A program made the position numbers and the translations under genes. The notes beneath the pieces were generated by a model, which was not told where the DNA came from, did not search any database, and worked only from the letters and a program-made list of their open reading frames with translations. From the NCBI RefSeq assembly GCF_019668485.1, contig NZ_AP024619.1, positions 2,144,001 to 2,208,000 of the forward strand: DNA of 64,000 bases. The letters are read 5' to 3'. Source of the DNA: Gelria sp. Kuro-4 (lineage in GTDB: Bacteria; Bacillota; DTU030; DUMP01). Shown here piece after piece: positions 42,296-49,798 of the stretch (position 1 is the first letter of the stretch; each line of letters begins with the position of its first letter).

Positions 42296-43534
42296 CTATT
42301 TTTTCGCCCCGACCACGTCATAGTAGCGCAGGCTGCGCACGTGCCGCGTATGGCTCCACTCACCGTTGTTTTTCTTCAGAAAACCGACCAGCGTCACCGG
42401 GATCCACGAATAGACGAAGATGGGGTAGCCTAGAAGCGCGGCAAATGTAACCGGCTTGTTGTCCAGCGTGGCGCAGATGAGCGGTATTAAGTATTGGAAA
42501 ATGGTCACCGCCACCCAGATAGAGCTCGGTACCACCTGGGTAAACAGGTAGGTGTATTCCGGGAAGAGGTGCGGGAAGTTGCTCAGCACCATGAACACCA
42601 GGCCCAGGATGATGTAGATGGGCTGGAAAACGTGGAAAGCCCCGTCGATGAGCCGGAAGTTGCGGGTGACAATCCCTTTCCAGAGCAGCGGGAAAAAGTA
42701 GCGGTGGGCCACATCCACGTGCCCCTGCGCCCAGCGCACCCGCTGCCGCCAGGATTGGGCGAAGGTAAGCGGCTTCTCGTCGTAAACGCGCGCGGCATGG
42801 CACCAGGTGGTACGAATCCCCTGCAGCAGCGCCTTCATACTGAACTCCAGGTCCTCTGTCAGGCAGGTGGCGCCCCAGCCGTAGCGTTTCAGCACCGACG
42901 TGGCGATGCACATCCCCGTCCCGCCCAGGGCGCAGGAGAGGCCCAGGTTGTACTTGGCCAGGTGCCACATGCGATTGATCACCCAGAAAGCCAGGGCAAA
43001 GGAGCCGGCCACCCAGCTGTCACCCGGGTTCTTGGCATCCAGGTACCCTTGAATCACCAGCTCGCCCCTGAGCAACCGGTCGTTCATGTACCGCAGGAAA
43101 TCCGTTGCCACCAGGTTATCGGCATCAAAAATAACAACGGCATCGTACTGCCGCCGTAAGCTGAAGAGCTGCCGGAACATCCATTCCAGCGCGTGGCCCT
43201 TGCCCTTTTTCGTTTGGTTGTAGCGTTCGTAAACCTGCGCGCCCTGCTTGCGGGCAATGGCGGCCGTACGGTCGGTGCAGTTGTCCGCGACGACGAAAAC
43301 ATCGTAGAGTTCGCGCGGGTAGTCCAGGAGAAACAAGTTTTCAACCAGCGGTCCAATCACCGCCTCCTCATTATGCGCTGCCACCACCACTGCGAAGGAT
43401 TTCTCCGCTGGGCGGTGCTCTTCTTCACGCCGCAGCCGGAAACCGAACAGGGCGAGAAATAAGTAGTAAAAAGAGAAGAAAATGGTGATGAGCTGCAGGG
43501 GGACCATAATCACGTCAAAAGGGTGGCGCAACAC
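42296..43534 (-). CDS. Membrane glycosyltransferase family 2 (processive type)
   Basis: A 412-residue enzyme. One N-terminal membrane segment (~8-35) is followed by a GT-A domain with AAHNEE, VADNCTDRT, FDADN (the DxD-type site), CLTEDLEF and QRVRWAQG, the Q-x-x-R-W motif typical of polysaccharide synthases such as NodC, hyaluronan and cellulose synthases. Three or four C-terminal membrane helices (~285-395) close it. It probably makes or extends a beta-linked surface glycan, but the sugar is unknown and no other polysaccharide genes lie next to it. The GTG start at 43534 has AAAGGAGG upstream; the promoter lies ~35 bp further. Confidence 0.9.
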   Translation of the reverse strand: MLRHPFDVIMVPLQLITIFFSFYYLFLALFGFRLRREEEHRPAEKSFAVVVAAHNEEAVIGPLVENLFLLDYPRELYDVFVVADNCTDRTAAIARKQGAQVYERYNQTKKGKGHALEWMFRQLFSLRRQYDAVVIFDADNLVATDFLRYMNDRLLRGELVIQGYLDAKNPGDSWVAGSFALAFWVINRMWHLAKYNLGLSCALGGTGMCIATSVLKRYGWGATCLTEDLEFSMKALLQGIRTTWCHAARVYDEKPLTFAQSWRQRVRWAQGHVDVAHRYFFPLLWKGIVTRNFRLIDGAFHVFQPIYIILGLVFMVLSNFPHLFPEYTYLFTQVVPSSIWVAVTIFQYLIPLICATLDNKPVTFAALLGYPIFVYSWIPVTLVGFLKKNNGEWSHTRHVRSLRYYDVVGAKK

Positions 43535-43565
43535 CAAAACCCCTCCTTTCCCCTTGCCAGATCTG

Positions 43566-43594
43566 AGTATAGTTATCTTCTGGCAGCTTGTCAA
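43566..43594 (-). promoter_or_regulatory. SigA-type promoter of the glycosyltransferase gene
   Basis: Minus strand -35 TTGACA (43589-43594, consensus), 17-bp spacer, -10 TATACT (43566-43571). Confidence 0.85.
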
Positions 43595-43850
43595 CATTTT
43601 CACCGGTTGGCAGGTCTTCCTTCGCCTGTCCGGGTTCGGCGGCATCACCATGTCCCGGGTTGCTCGTCCGATCCCCGCAGGCAAACTCCGCCCGCAGCCG
43701 CCAGCCCGCCTTATAATGATTCGCCCGCGGCCCCGGCTTTCCGTCGCAGAGATTCCGCCTCGCGGCGGACACCGGGCCTTAGGCCGGCGGCCGCCGCTCG
43801 TTCGCCGTTCGGGACTTCCACCCCATAGACAGCGCCCATACCGGGCGCAC
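43595..43850. other. Intergenic region between glycosyltransferase and pckA terminator
   Basis: About 255 bp of very GC-rich sequence with many short self-complementary stretches (e.g. GGCCTTAGGCCGGCGGCCG). No open frame has a convincing ribosome binding site or family match. An isolated TTATAAT at ~43711 lacks a -35 partner. Confidence 0.4.
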
Positions 43851-43874
43851 AAAAAACCGCCCCACGAGGGGCGG
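43851..43874 (-). terminator. Terminator of pckA
   Basis: Minus strand CCGCCCCTCGTGGGGCGG (7-bp stem) followed by TTTTTT, 17 bp beyond the pckA stop codon. Confidence 0.9.
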
Positions 43875-43891
43875 CTTGAGCACCTGCCTTC

Positions 43892-45469
43892 CTAAGCCTG
43901 CGGCCCGGCCTTTAATACTGCCGCCGGAACGGTGCCGAACTTCTCGACATTGGCGGCAAAGCGGGCCGCCAGAGCGCGGGCTGTCCGCGCGTAAGCCTCT
44001 TTATCCTCCCATGCCTCCTGCGGCCGCAGCACCTGCGCCGGGACACCGGGACAGCTTTGCGGTACCAAAACCTTGAAGATGGGGTCCGGGGTGCAGGGTA
44101 CATCGCGCAGTTGGCCGCTTACCGCCGCCCGCACCATGGCGCGGGTGTAGGCCAGGTTCATGCGCTGCCCCACCCCGTAGGAGCCGCCTGACCAGCCGGT
44201 GTTCACCAGGTAAACATCGGTACCGTGCCGGTCGATGCGCCGGCCCAATAGTTCTGCATACACCGTAGGCGCGAGCGGCAGGAAGGGCGCCCCGAAGCAG
44301 GTCGAAAAAGTGGCCTGAGGTTCGGTGACACCGCGCTCGGTACCCGCCAGTTTGCTGGTATAGCCGGAGATAAACTGATACATGGCCTGCTCGCGGGTGA
44401 GCCGGGCAATGGGCGGCAACACCCCAAAGGCATCGGCCGTGAGGAAGATTATCGTGCGCGGGACGCCTCCCGTACCGCTCAGCACCGCGCCGGGGATGTG
44501 ATCCAGGGGGTACGCCGCGCGCGTATTCTCAGTAAGGCTGTCGTCGGCGTAGTCCGGCAGGCGTGTCGCCGGATCCAGCACAACGTTTTCCAGAACTGTC
44601 CCAAAGCGGATGGCCCCCCAGATTTGCGGCTCGTGCTCTTGGGAGAGCCGGATGCACTTGGCATAGCAGCCGCCTTCAAAATTAAAGATGCCCTCGTCAG
44701 ACCAGCCGTGCTCATCGTCGCCGATGAGGAAGCGCTGCGGGTCGGCGGAGAGGGTGGTCTTACCGGTGCCCGAGAGGCCGAAAAACAGGGCTACGTCGCC
44801 GTCTTCGCCCTGGTTGGCGGAGCAGTGCATGGAAAGGACACCCTTAAGGGGCAGCAGGTAGTTCATGACGGTAAAGACGGATTTCTTGATCTCCCCGGCG
44901 TAAGAGGTGCCGCCGATGAGCACCAGCCGCCGCTCAAAATCGAGCACAATGAAGGCCTCGGAGTTGGTCCCGTCCAGCGCCGGGTCGGCCTTGAACCCGG
45001 GGGCCGCAATGATGGTGAAGCCGGGCTCGTGGGCCTTTAGTTCCTCCGCCGTGGGCCGCCGGAACAGCTGGTGCGCGAAGAGGTTTTGCCAGGCCAGCTC
45101 GTTCACCACGCGGATGGGCAGCCGGTAGCGTGGGTCGGCGCCGGCGAAACCATCGAAGATGAAGAGCTCGCGCTGCTCGAGGTAAGCCAGGAGGCGCCGG
45201 TAGAGCCGCTCAAACCGCTCCGGCTCAAAAGGGGCGTTGTTTCCCCACCAGATGCGGTCGTGCAGTGCCGGCCTGTCCACTACGAACTTGTCGTGGGGTG
45301 AACGTCCGGTGTATTTGCCGGTGGCGACGCGCAAGGCACCGCCGGCGGTGAGCACGCCTTCGCCCCGGTGCAGGGCCGCCTCCACCAGTTCCGCCACGGA
45401 AAGGTTGCGGTGGACCTGCCCCGGGTGGTTGAGGCCCAGGTCTGCCAGCCCGTAGTCGGATTTATGCAT
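43892..45469 (-). CDS. pckA: Phosphoenolpyruvate carboxykinase (ATP)
   Basis: Interconverts oxaloacetate and PEP with ATP/ADP. The 525 residues are normal for the ATP-dependent type: P-loop [13 protein letters not shown], metal/substrate segment [22 protein letters not shown], and the MHCSANQG and [12 protein letters not shown] segments. Start ATG 45469 gives the standard N-terminus. It is monocistronic with its own terminator. With malic enzyme and pyruvate kinase in this window it forms the C3/C4 node. Confidence 0.97.
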   Translation of the reverse strand: MHKSDYGLADLGLNHPGQVHRNLSVAELVEAALHRGEGVLTAGGALRVATGKYTGRSPHDKFVVDRPALHDRIWWGNNAPFEPERFERLYRRLLAYLEQRELFIFDGFAGADPRYRLPIRVVNELAWQNLFAHQLFRRPTAEELKAHEPGFTIIAAPGFKADPALDGTNSEAFIVLDFERRLVLIGGTSYAGEIKKSVFTVMNYLLPLKGVLSMHCSANQGEDGDVALFFGLSGTGKTTLSADPQRFLIGDDEHGWSDEGIFNFEGGCYAKCIRLSQEHEPQIWGAIRFGTVLENVVLDPATRLPDYADDSLTENTRAAYPLDHIPGAVLSGTGGVPRTIIFLTADAFGVLPPIARLTREQAMYQFISGYTSKLAGTERGVTEPQATFSTCFGAPFLPLAPTVYAELLGRRIDRHGTDVYLVNTGWSGGSYGVGQRMNLAYTRAMVRAAVSGQLRDVPCTPDPIFKVLVPQSCPGVPAQVLRPQEAWEDKEAYARTARALAARFAANVEKFGTVPAAVLKAGPQA

Positions 45470-45486
45470 CTGAACCGCCCTTTCTT

Positions 45487-45499
45487 GTATATTGTATAC
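45487..45499 (-). promoter_or_regulatory. Palindrome GTATA-N3-TATAC in the pckA promoter region
   Basis: A 5-bp inverted repeat with 3-bp centre overlaps the TACAAT-like -10 sequence 20-30 bp upstream of the pckA start codon. It could be an operator. The -35 region is not clear. Confidence 0.4.
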
Positions 45500-45572
45500 T
45501 TTAGAACCTCCAATAAAACTCCAATTAGGATTCGCCAGCCGGGCTGGAATTCCTGCTTTCTTTGTTACTGTT

Positions 45573-46133
45573 TTATTCCACACCTTCCCCCGACAGCGCC
45601 TGTAGAGCCGCTTCATAAGCCGCCAGGTCGGCCGCCGAGTAAAGCACCAGCCGCACCTCGGCAAAAGCTCCCGGGTACCCGTCTAAAAAGTCGCGCACAG
45701 CACCCAGAGCGACGGCCGCTGCCCGGCCGATGGGAAAACGGTAGGCGCCGGTGCTAATCGAAGGAAAGGCGATTGACCTCAGGCCCTTCTCCCGGGCCAG
45801 GCGCAAGCTGTTGGTGTAAGCCTGGCGCAGCAGCTCCGCCTCGCCCCGCTCGCCGCCGTACCAGACCGGACCTACCGTGTGTATGACGTAACGGGCCGGG
45901 AGGTTGCCGCCCGTCGTGATGACAGCCTGCCCGGTGGGGCAGCCGCCCTGCCGGGCGCGGATGGCGAGGCACTCTTCATGCAGCTTGGGTCCCGCTGCGC
46001 GGTGAATAGCCCCGTCCACGCCCCCGCCGCCCAAAAGACTGCTGTTGGCGGCGTTGACAATGGCGTCCGTCTCCTGCCGCGTGATATCCCCCTGTACCAG
46101 CAGCACCCGCGTGCCGCTCCATGTTACCTCCAT
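45573..46133 (-). CDS. Macro-domain protein (O-acetyl-ADP-ribose deacetylase type)
   Basis: A 186-residue single macro domain of the MacroD/YmdB type. [39 protein letters not shown] is the family signature with the adenine- and ribose-binding loops, and [14 protein letters not shown] is the second loop. It would remove ADP-ribose from proteins or hydrolyse O-acetyl-ADP-ribose. No sirtuin or ADP-ribosyltransferase partner is nearby. It starts 19 bp after the GNAT gene, with GAAAGGAG at its ribosome binding site. Confidence 0.93.
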   Translation of the reverse strand: MEVTWSGTRVLLVQGDITRQETDAIVNAANSSLLGGGGVDGAIHRAAGPKLHEECLAIRARQGGCPTGQAVITTGGNLPARYVIHTVGPVWYGGERGEAELLRQAYTNSLRLAREKGLRSIAFPSISTGAYRFPIGRAAAVALGAVRDFLDGYPGAFAEVRLVLYSAADLAAYEAALQALSGEGVE

Positions 46134-46152
46134 GTGGTCTCACTCCTTTCGG

Positions 46153-46629
46153 CTACAGCTCCTTTTCCAGAAAAACCCCGGCGCGTTCGTTGCCGTTGTA
46201 ATCCGCGCAGGGCCGAAAGCCGCTGCGCCGGTAGAGGGCGAGCGCTGCCGTAAGGTCGGGGCGGGAGTCCAGTTTCATGCGCCTGTACCCGGCCCGGCGG
46301 GCAAACTCCAGGGCGGCGTCAACGAGCAGCCGACCCAGCCCTCGGCCGCGGTAGGCCCCCCGGACGAACATCCGCTTCAGCTCACAGGTGTCTGCCGTAA
46401 GCGGCCGTACCGCTGCCGTCCCCACAGGCTCCCCGTCCTGGGTTACCGCCAGGAAAAAGGCGGCCTGGGGCGGGGCATAGTAGGCCGCCGGATCCACCAG
46501 GTCGGCATCCAGCCGTGCCGGGTCGAAGCTGAGCCCGAGCTCGGCCAGATACTCGCGCATCAGCGTCCGCGCTGCTTCGCCCTCACCTGCCGCAAGGGTG
46601 CGTATCCGAAAACCGGTCACCCCCACCAC
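46153..46629 (-). CDS. GNAT family N-acetyltransferase
   Basis: A 158-residue acetyltransferase. The acetyl-CoA-binding P-loop is FVRGAYRGRGLGRLLVDAAL (R-G-x-G-x-G type) in the middle, and the C-terminal FLEKEL ends the fold. Acceptor unknown. It lies 9 bp after the malic enzyme gene and 19 bp before the macro-domain gene, suggesting co-transcription; a shared function is not clear. Confidence 0.88.
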   Translation of the reverse strand: MVGVTGFRIRTLAAGEGEAARTLMREYLAELGLSFDPARLDADLVDPAAYYAPPQAAFFLAVTQDGEPVGTAAVRPLTADTCELKRMFVRGAYRGRGLGRLLVDAALEFARRAGYRRMKLDSRPDLTAALALYRRSGFRPCADYNGNERAGVFLEKEL

Positions 46630-46638
46630 CTCCCAGTG

Positions 46639-47793
46639 TTAAGACCGGCCCGCCGCGGCCTTAACCGCTCGGGCCACCGCCGGCGCCACCCGGGGATCGA
46701 AGGGATCAGGCAGGCAGTGTTCTGCGTTCAGCTCTCCCCCCACCAGGCCCGCCAGCGCCCGGGCCGCAGCGATTTTCATTTCTTCTGTTATCTGCGGGGC
46801 GCGCGCATCCAGCGCTCCTCGAAACACGCCGGGAAAGGCCAGCACGTTGTTGACCTGGTTGGGAAAATCGGAGCGCCCGGTGCCCACCACGGCAGCGCCG
46901 GCCGCCTTGGCTTCTTCCGGCCAGATCTCCGGTACCGGGTTGGCCATGGCGAACACCACCGCCCGGGCCGCCATGGTACGCACCATGTCCGCCGTGAGGA
47001 CCCCGGGTGCCGACACGCCGATGAACACATCGCGCCCGCGCACGGCCCGGCTTAAGTCCCCGCGCACGCACTCCTTATTGGTCATCGCTGCCAGCTCTTC
47101 TTTAATGCCGCTGTTGCCCGGCCGGCCTGGATAGAGGGCACCGGCGCGGTCGCAAAGGATCACATCGCCGACCCCCACCCGCTTGAGCAGCCGCGCAATA
47201 GCCACCCCGGCGGCGCCGGCACCGTTTATCACCACGCTCGCCTCGGCCAGGCTCTTTTCCACCACCTGCAGGGCATTGAGCAGGCCGGCCGCAACGACGA
47301 TGGCCGTGCCGTGCTGGTCGTCGTGGAAAACCGGGATGGGAAGCTCGGCTTTGAGCCGCTCCTCAATGGTAAAGCAGCGCGGCGCGCTGATGTCCTCCAG
47401 GTTGATGCCGCCAAAGGTGGGAGCGATCAGTTTTACCGTCTCCACGATGGCGTTCACGTCCTTGGTGGCGAGGCACAGGGGAAAAGCGTCCACGCCGGCA
47501 AAGGCCTTAAAGAGTACAGCCTTCCCTTCCATCACCGGCAGGGCCGCCTCCGGGCCGATGTCCCCCAGTCCCAGCACGGCGCTGCCGTCGGTTACTATCG
47601 CCACCAGGTTGCCGCGCGCTGTGTACGTGTAAACCTCCTCCGGGCGGGTGGCGATAACCCGGCAGGGTTCGGCTACGCCCGGTGTATAGGCTAGGCTGAG
47701 GTCCGCCCGTGTCCTCAGCGGGACCTTGCTTTCCACGCTGATCTTGCCCTGCCTTTCCCGGTGCAAAGCCAGGGCCGCTTCCTGCACATCCAT
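46639..47793 (-). CDS. NAD(P)-dependent malic enzyme, short bacterial form
   Basis: Oxidative decarboxylation of malate to pyruvate. The 384 residues contain the N-terminal malic domain (SLAYTPGVAEPCR with the catalytic Tyr, NLVAIVTDGSAVLGLGDIGP, and the metal-binding FHDDQHGTAIV) and the NAD-binding domain (INGAGAAGVAIARLL). It lacks the C-terminal phosphotransacetylase-like domain of MaeB. First gene of a probable malic enzyme-GNAT-macro unit. Confidence 0.95.
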   Translation of the reverse strand: MDVQEAALALHRERQGKISVESKVPLRTRADLSLAYTPGVAEPCRVIATRPEEVYTYTARGNLVAIVTDGSAVLGLGDIGPEAALPVMEGKAVLFKAFAGVDAFPLCLATKDVNAIVETVKLIAPTFGGINLEDISAPRCFTIEERLKAELPIPVFHDDQHGTAIVVAAGLLNALQVVEKSLAEASVVINGAGAAGVAIARLLKRVGVGDVILCDRAGALYPGRPGNSGIKEELAAMTNKECVRGDLSRAVRGRDVFIGVSAPGVLTADMVRTMAARAVVFAMANPVPEIWPEEAKAAGAAVVGTGRSDFPNQVNNVLAFPGVFRGALDARAPQITEEMKIAAARALAGLVGGELNAEHCLPDPFDPRVAPAVARAVKAAAGRS

Positions 47794-47893
47794 GCTGCAA
47801 CCTCCATCCGGCTACCATTTTGCTCTCGCCTTGTTATTTTCTCGTCGGCCGCAGTTTTTCCTGCCTGAACCTACCTAGCACCCGCTACTTTTC

Positions 47894-47922
47894 TACAACT
47901 TCTGACAGAAATAAAAGTTGTA
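47894..47922 (+). promoter_or_regulatory. Inverted repeat overlapping the -35 of the GpgS-like gene
   Basis: TACAACTT (47894-47901) and AAGTTGTA (47915-47922) form a perfect 8-bp inverted repeat with a 13-bp centre. The right arm contains the start of the predicted -35 element, so a bound repressor would block it. Confidence 0.45.
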
Positions 47923-47947
47923 TGCTGTACCCCTGTTATAGTATACT
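47918..47947 (+). promoter_or_regulatory. Promoter of the GpgS-like gene
   Basis: -35 TTGTAT (47918-47923), 18-bp spacer, -10 TATACT (47942-47947), directly upstream of the GGAGGTG site at ~47968. Confidence 0.6.
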
Positions 47948-47980
47948 TATGCTCAGAGAAAATGCCTGGAGGTGAAGCGC

Positions 47981-49471
47981 GTGCCTTGGAACCTGACCCA
48001 TCCCGACCTGGCACCACTCGCCCGCTTTTTTGCCCCGACCAACCTTACGGTGGCAGCGGTTCCCCTCAGTGAAACGTACCGCGGCAAGGAGCCGTATGTT
48101 GTCTACGCTCACCTGCCCCAGCCCCTTGCCGGCCCGGTGGTGGCGCTGCTGCGCGGTGGGCCGAAAGCCAGTGAAATCCTGCACTTTTTGGCTCACCTGG
48201 GCCTCAATGTCCTGGAGCTCTGGCACATCAGGAGCCTGCCCGAGAAGGATGACCTCTTTTACAGCGAACTGGTACCCGAAGCGCTGGAGATGTTCAGCGA
48301 GGTGAAGGTGCGTTCCTTCCCGCCCCAGCCGCTGGAAAGACTGCTGTCCCAGCAGCCCGCCGGATTGGTGGTTGCGGGGCGGCCCCGGCGCGAAGAGGCC
48401 CGGGCCCGCTTCTGCGCGCGCCTCGCCAGCCTGCCGGTGAACGTGGCGGTGGTGGATATTCAAGAGCCTCTGCCGGATTTCAGCGGCAGCGAAGGCCCGG
48501 TGACCCTGCAGCACCCCCCGATCCCGGTGTTCCCCTGGAATTCCTTCCCGCTTTCCCAACTCCTCAGGCGCAAACGCAGCCAGGGACTTAAAGTGGCAGC
48601 CGCCCTGCCCACCCTAAACGAAGAAGCCACCGTGGCCAAGGCGCTCAGCGCCGCCCTGGAGGTGAAGGCGCAGGGGCTCCTCGATGAGGTGTTCGTGGTG
48701 GATTCGGCGTCCACCGACCGCACCGCAGAGATAGCCACCGGGCTGGGCGTGCCGGTGTACCAGGCGGCAGGAGTGGGGCCGGAGCTGCCGCCCGCGCGCG
48801 GGAAGGGCGAAAACCTCTACAAGTCCCTTTTTCTTACCGACGCCGATATCATCCTCTGGGTAGACACAGATATCGAAACCATCACCCCCAGTTTCTTCAC
48901 CGCTCCCTTGGCACCCCTTTTCGCCGGTCCCGGGATTCAACTGGTCAAGGGCTTCTTCAAACGGCCGGTGCGCGTTACCGAGCAGGGCACGGCCTTAGGC
49001 GGCGGCCGCGTCACCGAGCTTTTGGTCAAACCCTTTCTAAACCTCCACTACCCCGGCCTGGCCAGCCTGGTGCAGCCGCTTTCCGGAGTAACCGCCATCC
49101 GGCGCCGGGCGGCAGAAGAGTTCTTCTTCCCCGATCACTACGGCGTGGAGATCGCCCTGCTGCTCCAAGCCTACCGCCGCTGGGGCCCGCAGGCGCTGGC
49201 CCAGGTGGATGTGGGGGAGGTCATCCACAAGTCCAAGAGCCTTGAGGGGCTTACCGAGATGTCCTTTCAAATCCTCCAAACCGTACGCGACCTGGACGCC
49301 GTCCCTACACCCGGCCGTCGCCAGGACCTTTTTCTGCGGGCTTACGATGAAGAGCGCAGCGTCACCCTGGTGGCCAAGGCCCTGCCCATCTCCTGGCGGC
49401 CGCCGAAAAGCGCGCTGGGGGCCGCGCTTGACCGGGGATTGAGCGCGGATGGTGTCCTGGGAGCTTCCTAG
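47981..49471 (+). CDS. Glucosyl-3-phosphoglycerate synthase-like glycosyltransferase with N-terminal extra domain
   Basis: A 496-residue protein. Residues ~204-495 match GT81 (GpgS/MpgS) enzymes: ALPTLNEE, VVDSASTDRTAEIA, ARGKGENLYKSL, the metal site WVDTDIETI, VKGFFKRP, GGGRVTELLVKPFLNLHYPG, QPLSGVTAIRR and YGVEIALLLQA. These make glucosyl- or mannosyl-3-phosphoglycerate, precursors of compatible solutes or glycolipids. Residues 1-200 are an alpha/beta domain I do not recognise. The GTG at 47981 follows GGAGGTG by 6 nt; a GTG at 47972 overlaps that site. No cognate phosphatase gene is adjacent. Confidence 0.85.
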   Translation: MPWNLTHPDLAPLARFFAPTNLTVAAVPLSETYRGKEPYVVYAHLPQPLAGPVVALLRGGPKASEILHFLAHLGLNVLELWHIRSLPEKDDLFYSELVPEALEMFSEVKVRSFPPQPLERLLSQQPAGLVVAGRPRREEARARFCARLASLPVNVAVVDIQEPLPDFSGSEGPVTLQHPPIPVFPWNSFPLSQLLRRKRSQGLKVAAALPTLNEEATVAKALSAALEVKAQGLLDEVFVVDSASTDRTAEIATGLGVPVYQAAGVGPELPPARGKGENLYKSLFLTDADIILWVDTDIETITPSFFTAPLAPLFAGPGIQLVKGFFKRPVRVTEQGTALGGGRVTELLVKPFLNLHYPGLASLVQPLSGVTAIRRRAAEEFFFPDHYGVEIALLLQAYRRWGPQALAQVDVGEVIHKSKSLEGLTEMSFQILQTVRDLDAVPTPGRRQDLFLRAYDEERSVTLVAKALPISWRPPKSALGAALDRGLSADGVLGAS

Positions 49472-49517
49472 TTCCGCGTGAAGCCGCTGTTCACTGGATA
49501 AAAACAGGTAAGGACGA

Positions 49518-49547
49518 TTGACAGTACCGGACGGACTCGGCTAGAAT
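49518..49547 (+). promoter_or_regulatory. SigA-type promoter of the riboswitch operon
   Basis: -35 TTGACA (49518-49523, consensus), 18-bp spacer, -10 TAGAAT (49542-49547). Transcription should start at ~49554, only a few bases before the riboswitch P1 stem. Confidence 0.85.
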
Positions 49548-49557
49548 GAGAACCATA

Positions 49558-49667
49558 TTAGGAGTGTACCTAGGGTTCCGCGCCGTCAGGCGGCCGCGAC
49601 CGAGCGGTACAAACCAGGCTGGGCCTGGTACACCGTGGGTGGAAAATACCCGAGCGGAAAGTCCTAA
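49558..49667 (+). ncRNA. ykkC-class riboswitch aptamer (ppGpp-type most likely; guanidine-I or PRPP-type possible)
   Basis: The conserved core of the ykkC family is present: GUGUACCUAGGGUUCCG (49564-49580), a P2 hairpin, GACCGAGCGGUACA (~49599-49612), a P3 hairpin (ACCAGGC/GCCUGGU) and UACACCGUGGG with GGAAAA and ACCCGAGCGG (to 49657). P1 is closed by UUAGGA (49558-49563) pairing with UCCUAA (49662-49667). From memory, the GUGUACCUAGGG, AGCGGUACA and UACACCGUGGG details resemble the Thermoanaerobacter ppGpp riboswitch (subtype 2a) more than guanidine-I, which has GGUCCGAGAG. The ligand is therefore a proposal. It precedes a membrane transporter gene. Confidence 0.88.
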
Positions 49668-49700
49668 GCGATGCTTAGTTTGCCGCTCGGGTTTTATTTT
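49649..49700 (+). terminator. Riboswitch-controlled intrinsic terminator
   Basis: CCCGAGCGG (49649-49657) pairs with CCGCTCGGG (49683-49691), with an inner stem CTAAGC/GCTTAG (49664-49669, 49673-49678), followed by TTTTATTTT. The left side uses aptamer bases, including the 3' strand of P1, so aptamer and terminator cannot coexist: ligand binding should allow read-through (ON switch). Confidence 0.9.
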
Positions 49701-49798
49701 CAGCCCAGGCAGGGGGGTGAACGTCAAAGGCTTCTTCATTAATCGCAGGGGGAAAGCCCCATCCACCAACGCCGAGTACAAAGAAAGGAGAAACCCGT

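Noticed and set aside
43595-43850. Possible small gene upstream of the glycosyltransferase promoter
   Set aside because: Several frames are open because of high GC, but none has a ribosome binding site, start codon in a plausible place or recognisable sequence.
49649-49700. Reading the leader terminator as the end of the GpgS-like gene
   Set aside because: A consensus promoter lies between that gene and the hairpin, and the hairpin shares bases with the riboswitch aptamer, so it is an attenuator of the downstream operon.
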